This document shows, one piece after another, positions 1 through 4,811 of a stretch of 6,094 nt of DNA. Where the stretch lies: contig CAKKSJ010000018.1 of assembly GCA_919902965.1 (NCBI GenBank), positions 1 to 6,094 on the forward strand, written 5' to 3'. The position numbers and the translations under genes were made by a program. Numbering within the stretch: the stretch's first letter is position 1; each line of letters starts with the position of its first letter. The stretch is from Burkholderiales bacterium (GTDB lineage: Bacteria > Pseudomonadota > Gammaproteobacteria > Burkholderiales > SG8-39). The notes beneath the pieces are model-generated. The model saw only the letters and a list, made by a program, of their open reading frames with translations, was not told the DNA's origin and did not search any database.

Positions 1-2
1 CG

Positions 3-413
3 GATCCCAAGGAAGAGCGCCTGCCGCTGGCCGAGTCCTTCGGCGCAAAGCGCCATCCCGTCGGCGATACCAGCCTGCGCTTCAAACTGATCGTCGAGTG
101 CAGCGGTGCGCACGCCGCGCGCAGCCTGGGCATGGAGATCGTGCTGCCGCGCGGCGTATTGATTCTCGTCGGCGAGAACGACAATCCCTGGCCGGTGCAG
201 GAAACCATTGGCATCCGCCGCAAAGATTTCTATATGGTCCGCACCTTCTATTTTCCAAAATCGGACTACCCGCTCAATGTCGAGCTATTGCGCCGGGAAA
301 AGGCGCGCTATCGTCGCATCGTCGACGCGCAGTTCGGTATCGAGGTCTTGCCCGAGATGTTCGCCCGCTTCGCCGCCGGCGAGCTGGTCAAGCCTTTGCT
401 CGCGTTCGAATAA
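3..413 (+). CDS. Zinc-type (MDR) alcohol/polyol dehydrogenase, C-terminal part
   Basis: Partial gene, open at the left window edge; 136 residues remain before the TAA at 411-413. The visible part looks like the second half of a medium-chain dehydrogenase/reductase of the sorbitol/threonine dehydrogenase type. It begins in the Rossmann fold just after the usual glycine motif (DPKEERLPLAESFGA, first 15 residues). It continues through a strand resembling the VIECSG element (IVECSG), the hydrophobic GVLILVGEND segment, and the family's closing helix (FAAGELVKPLLAFE). Zinc ligands and the nucleotide-binding glycines lie upstream and cannot be checked. These enzymes oxidise a secondary or primary alcohol with NAD(P)+ in the cytoplasm. 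It sits 11 bp before an ABC ATPase and seems to be in the same operon. In this context it might act on a sulfonated polyol or on dihydroxypropanesulfonate, but the substrate is inference. The ATG at 132 is internal, not the start: the coding frame is open and conserved-looking back to base 3. Confidence 0.85.
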   Translation, partial: DPKEERLPLAESFGAKRHPVGDTSLRFKLIVECSGAHAARSLGMEIVLPRGVLILVGENDNPWPVQETIGIRRKDFYMVRTFYFPKSDYPLNVELLRREKARYRRIVDAQFGIEVLPEMFARFAAGELVKPLLAFE

Positions 414-424
414 AGGGCACTGGG

Positions 425-1501
425 ATGGCGTCGATACGCATGCAGGGGCTGGCGAAGAGCTTCGGTTCGACGCTGGTGATTCCGCCGCTCGACTTGGAAA
501 TCCGCGACCGGGAGTTCATTGTTTTTGTCGGCCCGTCCGGCTGCGGAAAGTCGACGCTCCTGCGCATCATCGCCGGGCTGGAATCCATCGATGCCGGGGA
601 CCTGTACATCGACGACATTCGCGTCAACGACGTGGCCCCGGCGCAGCGCGACATTGCGATGGTGTTCCAGGACTATGCGCTGTACCCGCACATGAGCGTG
701 TACGACAACATGGCTTTCGGACTCGAAATGCGCAACACACCGAGGCGCGAGATCGATCGTCGCGTGCAACGCGCCGCAGGCATGCTGCGCATCGAGCCTT
801 ACTTGCAGCGCAAGCCCAAAGCCCTATCGGGCGGGCAGCGCCAGCGGGTGGCGATGGGCCGGGCGATGGTGCGCGATCCCAAGGTATTTCTGTTTGACGA
901 GCCGCTGTCCAATCTCGATGCCAAGCTGCGCGCGGAGGTGCGCACCGAGATCAAGGCGCTGTCGCAGCAACTCAGGACAACCATGGTGTTCGTCACGCAC
1001 GACCAGATCGAGGCGATGACGATGGCCGATCGGATCGTTGTGCTGAAGAGCGGGATGATTCAGCAGATCGGCGCGCCCGACGAGGTCTACAAGACGCCGG
1101 CAAACCAGTTCGTGGCGGGGTTCATCGGGTCGCCAACGATGAACTTCTTCGATGTCGAAGCGGACGCAGACGGCGTCCGCCTGAAAAACGGCGCCCGCTT
1201 CGGCATGCCGGCGGCAAGTATGGCGGCATTGCTACGCGGGGGCGGGTCGGCGGCGGTGCTGGGGGTGCGACCTGAGCACTGGCAGGTGCTGAATCCGGAC
1301 GAACCCGGCTTGAAGATCACCGTCAGCGTGGTCGAGCCGCTCGGTTCCGACACACTGGTCTATTTCGATAGCGATGGAATGCGGCGCGTGGCACGAGTGC
1401 AACCCGAGCTGCAGGTAAAGGCGGGTGACGTGGTCACGCTGGGTTTTCCCGCGGACAAGGCCCATCTTTTCGATATTAACGAGGGCAGGGCGCTGCGCTG
1501 A
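425..1501 (+). CDS. Sugar ABC importer ATP-binding protein (MalK/UgpC family)
   Basis: 358-residue ATPase, normal length for the CUT1 carbohydrate importer subunits MalK/UgpC/SmoE. Visible motifs: Walker A GPSGCGKST (36-44), Q-loop Gln82 in VFQDYALYPHMSV, signature LSGGQ (134-138), Walker B VFLFDE (154-159), D-loop SNLD (162-165), H-loop His192. From about residue 235 a MalK-like C-terminal OB/TOBE regulatory domain follows, with VLGVRPEH near its middle. It would power uptake of a sugar or sugar derivative from the cytoplasmic face of the inner membrane, with two permeases and a periplasmic binding protein that are not in this window and are probably upstream. ATG 425 is chosen because the family start aligns there and AAAGGG (412-417) can serve as a Shine-Dalgarno; the same frame is open back to base 98, but that part overlaps the dehydrogenase and has no homology. 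The neighbouring sulfosugar-type kinase suggests import of sulfoquinovose or its glyceride, which is inference; the sequence alone only says carbohydrate importer. Confidence 0.95.
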   Translation: MASIRMQGLAKSFGSTLVIPPLDLEIRDREFIVFVGPSGCGKSTLLRIIAGLESIDAGDLYIDDIRVNDVAPAQRDIAMVFQDYALYPHMSVYDNMAFGLEMRNTPRREIDRRVQRAAGMLRIEPYLQRKPKALSGGQRQRVAMGRAMVRDPKVFLFDEPLSNLDAKLRAEVRTEIKALSQQLRTTMVFVTHDQIEAMTMADRIVVLKSGMIQQIGAPDEVYKTPANQFVAGFIGSPTMNFFDVEADADGVRLKNGARFGMPAASMAALLRGGGSAAVLGVRPEHWQVLNPDEPGLKITVSVVEPLGSDTLVYFDSDGMRRVARVQPELQVKAGDVVTLGFPADKAHLFDINEGRALR

Positions 1502-1515
1502 GCCGGCCCTAAGCG

Positions 1516-2445
1516 ATGCAAATAACACTCGCGCAGCCGCATCCACGGCTAGTCTGTCTGGGCCTGTCGGCTTTCGACCTCACCTGGCTGGTCGATGATT
1601 TGCCGCAGGGCACCGGCAAGACTCGCGCGCTCGACCTGCAACTCGGCGGCGGCGGCATGGCGGCCAACGCGGCGGTAGCCGCGGCGCGTCTGGGGGCGAG
1701 CGTGCAGTTCTGGGGCCGAGCGGGGGAGGACAACGCGGGTCGTACGATGCACGAAGAGCTGGCGGCGCAGGGCGTGGATGTCAGTTACTTCCGCCTGTTT
1801 GCGCAGGCGCGTTCATCGGTTTCCGGCATCATGGTTGACGCAAGCGGCGAACGCATGATCGTCAATTTCCGTGGCGCCGATTTGCCCGGTGACACAAACT
1901 GGCTGCCATTGCCGGCCGTGGCAGGGTTCGACGCGGTCCTGGCCGATCCGCGCTGGCCGGAAGGTGCTCTGGCGCTGTTCAGGGCCGCACGCAAACACGG
2001 CATACCGACCGTCCTTGACGCGGATGTGGCAGAGGATGCCGTGTTTGAAGCCTTGCTGCCGCATACCGACTATGCGGTGTTCTCCGAACCTGGGCTGGCG
2101 GGCTACGCCGCGAGCGCGGCCGGACCGGAAGACCGGCTGCGCTACGCGCGCGGGCACGGATGCAGTTTGGCGGCAGTGACCTTGGGCGAACGCGGCGTTG
2201 TTTGGGATGACGGCCATGCCATCGATCGCCTTCCGGCGCTTCCGGTGCATGTAGTGGACACCACCGGCGCGGGCGATGTGTTTCACGGCGCACTGGCTTT
2301 CGCGCTCGGCGCGCGCATACCGGCGCGCGAAGCGCTTCGATTCTCCACGGCGGTCGCGGCGCTAAAGTGCACAAGCGCGGGGGGGCGGGCGGGGGCCCCC
2401 GATTTGGCCGCTGTGATGTCATTTATGCATGATTTCGAGGAGTAG
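1516..2445 (+). CDS. yihV: PfkB-family kinase, probable 6-deoxy-6-sulfofructose kinase (YihV-like)
   Basis: 309-residue ribokinase/PfkB sugar kinase, predicted to transfer phosphate from ATP to O1 of 6-deoxy-6-sulfofructose in the cytoplasm (sulfo-EMP pathway). General features: N-terminal glycine motif GGGG (44-47), the stretch FWGRAGEDNAG (65-75), and the C-terminal anion-hole/catalytic motif DTTGAGD (248-254) with Asp254 as base. Beyond the family fold, several stretches match E. coli YihV as remembered: SGIMVDASGER, VLADPRW, FSEPGLA, TTGAGDVFHGAL and the closing GGRAG. The residues remembered as contacting the sulfonate in E. coli YihV (Lys27, Asn109, Arg138) fall on Lys35, Asn117 and Arg146 here, a constant offset of 8, which favours a sulfosugar over fructose 6-phosphate or ketodeoxygluconate. 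It lies 14 bp after the ABC ATPase and 2 bp before the aldolase. No clear Shine-Dalgarno precedes ATG 1516, so it may be translationally coupled. A kinase for another sugar acid remains possible. Confidence 0.85.
   Translation: MQITLAQPHPRLVCLGLSAFDLTWLVDDLPQGTGKTRALDLQLGGGGMAANAAVAAARLGASVQFWGRAGEDNAGRTMHEELAAQGVDVSYFRLFAQARSSVSGIMVDASGERMIVNFRGADLPGDTNWLPLPAVAGFDAVLADPRWPEGALALFRAARKHGIPTVLDADVAEDAVFEALLPHTDYAVFSEPGLAGYAASAAGPEDRLRYARGHGCSLAAVTLGERGVVWDDGHAIDRLPALPVHVVDTTGAGDVFHGALAFALGARIPAREALRFSTAVAALKCTSAGGRAGAPDLAAVMSFMHDFEE
2379..2400 (+). other. G-run motif and 10-bp G/C palindrome inside the kinase 3' end
   Basis: The coding strand carries G7-C-G3-C-G5 followed directly by C5. Four runs of at least three G can be drawn with single-base loops (2379-2395), a textbook G-quadruplex pattern, and 2391-2400 is a perfect G5C5 palindrome. 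It encodes the conserved GGRAGAP segment of the kinase in frame, so it is genuine coding sequence. Any structural role is inference. Confidence 0.4.
2437..2442 (+). promoter_or_regulatory. Shine-Dalgarno of the aldolase gene
   Basis: GAGGAG lies 5 bases before ATG 2448 and inside the last codons of the kinase, whose TAG is at 2443-2445. This fixes the aldolase start and suggests the two genes are translated together at similar levels. Confidence 0.75.
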
Positions 2446-2447
2446 GC

Positions 2448-3494
2448 ATGTCTTTCGATTTGCGTCTGGGCAAAAAGTGGGGGCTGCGCCGCATGGCGAC
2501 TCCGGCGGGGCATTTCACCATGGTGGCCATGGATCAGCGGCCGCCAATTTTGAACCTGATTGCAAAAACGCTCGGCATCGGCGTGGACGAAGTGCGCTTT
2601 GCGGACGTGGTGGCTGTCAAGCGTGTGCTGGCGGAAAGCCTGGGCGAGCACGCCAGTGCGATGTTGTTCGACCCCAACTATTGCTTTCCAGCTGCATTGG
2701 AAAAGCTTCCTGCGCGTACCGGCCTCGTGGTGACACTAGAGGACCATCGTTTTGAAGACCTCCCGGGAGGCCGCAAGTCGCATTCGATCCGTGATTGGAG
2801 CGTCGAAAAGATCAAGCGCGCCGGCGGCGACGGCGTGAAAGTGCTGGCGTGGTTCCGGCCGGACGCCGACCCGGAAATCGTCGCCTACCAGAAGCGCTAT
2901 GTCGAAACGATCGGTGCGGAGTGCCGCCGCAACGACATTGCGATGGTATTGGAGTTGCTCGTTTACCCGTTCGCGAAGAGCGCGCGCCATACTGCAGATT
3001 ACGTCGAGTCGCCCGATAAAGTACCCGAACTGGTGCTTGGCAGCGTACGCGAATTCGTGCATCCCCGATACGGCGTGGATCTGTTAAAGCTGGAAAGCCC
3101 GCTGCCTGGTTCGACGCTGCCGCTGCGCGATGGCAGTGCCGGGCAAATGCGGGCTCAGCAGTGGTTCGACGAGATGGGTGGCATCTGCCGCGACGCCGGC
3201 ATTCCCTGGGTGATGCTATCCGCTGGAGTTACGCCTTCGCAATTTGTGCGGGTCATGGAGTATGCCTACTCGGCGGGCGCCAACGGTTTCCTGGCCGGCC
3301 GCGCCATCTGGTGGGACGCCTTGCAGTATTTTCCGGATATGGAAAAATTCGCGGCACAACTGCGCCAGCAGGGCTGCGTCACGTTGCGTGAACTGGATGC
3401 GCTTACATTGCGCGCAGGGCAGCCATGGCACGCGGACTACGCTTCGTTCGATAGCCTCAAGGCAGAAGGAGATTTGTGTGCGGCCTATGTCTGA
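2448..3494 (+). CDS. LacD/YihT-type class I aldolase, probable sulfofructose-1-phosphate aldolase
   Basis: 348-residue TIM-barrel aldolase of the tagatose-1,6-bisphosphate aldolase (LacD) / YihT family. Predicted reaction here: 6-deoxy-6-sulfofructose 1-phosphate to DHAP plus 3-sulfolactaldehyde. Visible motifs: AMDQR (27-31), matching AVDQR of YihT; GVKVLAW with Lys131; VDLLKLESP with Lys214, equivalent to the Schiff-base lysine (remembered as Lys193 in E. coli YihT, about Lys205 in LacD); WVMLSAGV with Ser258; and FLAGRAIW with Arg285, equivalent to YihT Arg253. It is longer than YihT (about 290) and nearer LacD (about 325): it carries a LacD-like C-terminal tail (TLRELDAL, then PWHADY) that YihT lacks, plus about 15 extra N-terminal residues. 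The start is fixed by GAGGAG just upstream. It immediately follows the YihV-like kinase, a classic kinase-aldolase pair. Tagatose bisphosphate is the alternative substrate; the kinase and the sulfo-lyase argue against it. Confidence 0.85.
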   Translation: MSFDLRLGKKWGLRRMATPAGHFTMVAMDQRPPILNLIAKTLGIGVDEVRFADVVAVKRVLAESLGEHASAMLFDPNYCFPAALEKLPARTGLVVTLEDHRFEDLPGGRKSHSIRDWSVEKIKRAGGDGVKVLAWFRPDADPEIVAYQKRYVETIGAECRRNDIAMVLELLVYPFAKSARHTADYVESPDKVPELVLGSVREFVHPRYGVDLLKLESPLPGSTLPLRDGSAGQMRAQQWFDEMGGICRDAGIPWVMLSAGVTPSQFVRVMEYAYSAGANGFLAGRAIWWDALQYFPDMEKFAAQLRQQGCVTLRELDALTLRAGQPWHADYASFDSLKAEGDLCAAYV

Positions 3495-3509
3495 GCGGTG
3501 CGCAAGAAG

Positions 3510-3530
3510 ATCCGTCGCATTGATACGGAT
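3510..3530. terminator. Weak hairpin in the convergent gap, possible terminator
   Basis: ATCCGT (3510-3515) and ACGGAT (3525-3530) form a 6-bp stem with a 9-base loop, 15 bp past the aldolase stop. No T-run follows, so it is not a canonical intrinsic terminator. The rest of the 134-bp gap between the aldolase and regulator stops (3495-3628) shows nothing else convincing. Confidence 0.2.
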
Positions 3531-3628
3531 TCAGGCCCTCGCCGGGGATAGAGTTACGCGGCAATGTAATTAGCCTTGTCGCCGCAGGGCACGGAGGAAC
3601 CTGGGCGCAATCCGTCGCGGACGAGGCT

Positions 3629-4375
3629 TCAGTTCTTGCCCAGGTCGCTGAAGTACTCGTGCGCCGCGGTGTTGACCAGGCTGGTGCGTAGTTCCACCGG
3701 CACGTTGTGATAAGTCAGCGCGGTGCGCTTGATGCGCAGCAGCGGCGAGCCCGCGGCGATGCCGAGCAGTTTCGCGCTGGACCGGTCCGCGAGCGCCGCG
3801 CTCAGACGTTCTGCGCTTCTTACCACATTGATCCCATAGCGTTCCTGGTAGAGCTGGTAGATGGTGCTGTCGCGCTCGCGGAACACCTTTTCGCTCAAAC
3901 GGGGAAAGCGCTCCGCCGGCAGGGTGATTTCATCGAGCACCACCGGCGTGCCGCGCAGGCGCAGCAGGTTCCTGATGCGAAACACCGGCGCGCCCGGCGC
4001 GAGGTTCAGGCGGGCGACGCTGTCGGCATCGGCCTTGGCGCGCGCGAACGACAGGAGTTCAGTCTCGGGCTGCTCCTTGCCGCCGTCGGCCGGGACGATG
4101 TGAAAGAAATGGAACAGGGTGCGCCGCGCGCTGTGTCCCGCGACGAAAGTGCCGCGGCCCTGGTGGCGCACAAGGATGCGCTCAGCTACCAGTTCGTCGA
4201 TCGCCTTGCGCACCGTGCCGATCGAAACGCGGTAGCGCTCGCCAAGTTTGGCCTCAGAGGGCAAGGCCACGCCCGGCTGCCATTCGCCATCAGCCAGGCT
4301 CTGGGTCAGGAGGCGCTTCACTTCCTGGTACAGGGGCAGCGCGCCGCCCGTGTCTGCGCCCGGGTGTCCGCTCAT
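3629..4375 (-). CDS. GntR/HutC-family transcriptional regulator
   Basis: 248-residue regulator with two recognisable domains. Residues about 13-80 are the GntR winged helix: PLYQEVKRLL, then WQPGVALPSEAKLGERY, the recognition helix region VSIGTVRKAIDEL, and the wing RHQGRGTFVAG. Residues about 95-240 are a UTRA effector domain (VFRIRNLLRLRGTPVVLDE; STIYQLYQERYGI; SPLLRIKRTAL), which in this subfamily binds small sugar- or acid-like ligands and usually releases the protein from its operator. ATG 4375 is chosen because the HTH begins about 13 residues later; a GTG at 4417 is in frame and would add 14 residues, and neither start has a good Shine-Dalgarno. It is convergent with the aldolase operon and divergent from suyAB, with two inverted repeats in the divergent gap, so it probably controls suyAB and itself. 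The effector may be a sulfosugar, sulfolactaldehyde or sulfolactate; this is inference. Longer upstream ORF sequence only shadows suyA. Confidence 0.92.
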   Translation of the reverse strand: MSGHPGADTGGALPLYQEVKRLLTQSLADGEWQPGVALPSEAKLGERYRVSIGTVRKAIDELVAERILVRHQGRGTFVAGHSARRTLFHFFHIVPADGGKEQPETELLSFARAKADADSVARLNLAPGAPVFRIRNLLRLRGTPVVLDEITLPAERFPRLSEKVFRERDSTIYQLYQERYGINVVRSAERLSAALADRSSAKLLGIAAGSPLLRIKRTALTYHNVPVELRTSLVNTAAHEYFSDLGKN

Positions 4376-4392
4376 GCGTCGTTTCGGTAGGG

Positions 4393-4425
4393 TAGATGCA
4401 TGTAGCCATGTTAGCACATCATCTA
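4393..4425. promoter_or_regulatory. Imperfect inverted repeat, candidate operator near the regulator start
   Basis: TAGATGCATGT (4393-4403) is mirrored by ACATCATCTA (4416-4425) with one base inserted in the left arm and a 12-base spacer. It lies 18 bp before the regulator ATG, in a local AT-rich island between GC-rich genes, so it is a candidate for autoregulation. Binding is not shown by sequence alone. Confidence 0.35.
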
Positions 4426-4426
4426 A

Positions 4427-4432
4427 ATCATA
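4427..4432 (-). promoter_or_regulatory. Possible -10 element of the regulator gene
   Basis: The - strand reads TATGAT, five of six matches to the sigma70 -10 consensus, about 50 bp before the regulator ATG. No good -35 hexamer is found 16-18 bp upstream, so the call is weak. A start of transcription near 4420 would fall in the inverted repeat at 4393-4425. Confidence 0.3.
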
Positions 4433-4433
4433 C

Positions 4434-4451
4434 AAGTCATATAGTTGACTT
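4434..4451. promoter_or_regulatory. Inverted repeat overlapping the suyA -35 box, candidate GntR operator
   Basis: AAGTCA (4434-4439) and TGACTT (4446-4451) form a perfect 6-bp inverted repeat with a 6-base spacer (TATAGT). The total of 18 bp suits a dimeric winged-helix repressor. It overlaps the -35 hexamer of the suyAB promoter, so a bound protein would block RNA polymerase. The GntR-family gene next to it is the obvious candidate ligand, by inference. Confidence 0.45.
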
Positions 4452-4473
4452 TGGCCGCGGCTGCGCCTACCAT
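4445..4473 (+). promoter_or_regulatory. Sigma70-like promoter of suyAB
   Basis: TTGACT (4445-4450, five of six to consensus) and TACCAT (4468-4473, four of six) are separated by exactly 17 bp. Transcription would begin near 4480, giving a leader of roughly 38 nt before suyA. The candidate operator at 4434-4451 covers the -35 box. Confidence 0.55.
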
Positions 4474-4502
4474 CTGCTTTTCCCAACCGCCTGCGGGCAA
4501 AC

Positions 4503-4512
4503 AAGGAAGGAG
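4503..4512 (+). promoter_or_regulatory. Strong Shine-Dalgarno of suyA
   Basis: AAGGAAGGAG ends 5 bases before ATG 4518. It is the best ribosome-binding site in the window and fixes the suyA start. Confidence 0.8.
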
Positions 4513-4517
4513 CGAGC

Positions 4518-4799
4518 ATGATCCACTTTGTAGTGCATGACGAGCACGATTCGGTCGGCGTGGTCGTCGTCGAAGGCGTCAAATCCGGCCAGCAGCTTAG
4601 CGGCTGGATCATGGACCAGGACAAGACCATCAAGGTGCGCGCGCAAAGCGACATCCCCATCGGCCACAAGCTGGCGATCGCGAAGCTCGCGGCGAACGAC
4701 ACGGTGATCAAGTACGGCGTGGACATCGGCCGCACCGTGGCGCCGATCAAGGTCGGCGAACATGCGCATGTGCACAACATCAAAACCAAACGTTGGTAA
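4518..4799 (+). CDS. suyA: (2R)-3-sulfolactate sulfo-lyase, small subunit
   Basis: 93-residue single-domain protein of the SAF type found at the N-terminus of altronate/galactarate dehydratases (UxaA, GarD). With SuyB it forms cytoplasmic sulfolactate sulfo-lyase (EC 4.4.1.24), which eliminates sulfite from (R)-3-sulfolactate to give pyruvate. Evidence: the N-terminal strand FVVHDEHDSVGVVV, the family element GHKLAIAKL (49-57), the KYG..IGRTVAPI stretch (65-77) and the closing GEHAHVHN (80-87), which is typical of UxaA-type SAF domains. The size matches SuyA, and the stand-alone small subunit directly upstream of a separate large subunit is the SuyAB arrangement. An altronate dehydratase split in two is the main alternative, but the downstream partner resembles SuyB closely. 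It is the first gene after a good promoter and has the best ribosome-binding site in the window, implying high expression. Confidence 0.92.
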   Translation: MIHFVVHDEHDSVGVVVVEGVKSGQQLSGWIMDQDKTIKVRAQSDIPIGHKLAIAKLAANDTVIKYGVDIGRTVAPIKVGEHAHVHNIKTKRW

Positions 4800-4811
4800 G
4801 CGAGGCAGACT

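Noticed and set aside
98..424. N-terminal extension of the ABC ATPase reading frame back to 98
   Set aside because: It overlaps the dehydrogenase coding sequence in another frame, is arginine-rich without family resemblance, and the ATPase family start aligns at ATG 425.
208..897. 229-codon + strand frame across the dehydrogenase and ATPase
   Set aside because: Out-of-frame shadow with arginine/alanine/histidine bias; both genes it crosses are well supported.
1516..2445. 2-keto-3-deoxygluconate kinase or 1-phosphofructokinase as the identity of the PfkB kinase
   Set aside because: The stretches AIMVD-like, LADPRW, FSEPGLA and GGRAG plus the Lys/Asn/Arg triad point to the YihV branch; still, only an assay would settle it.
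3558..3585. GCGGC/GCCGC stem in the convergent gap as a terminator
   Set aside because: Only 5 bp of stem around an 18-base loop and no T-run, so it is unlikely to fold as a terminator.
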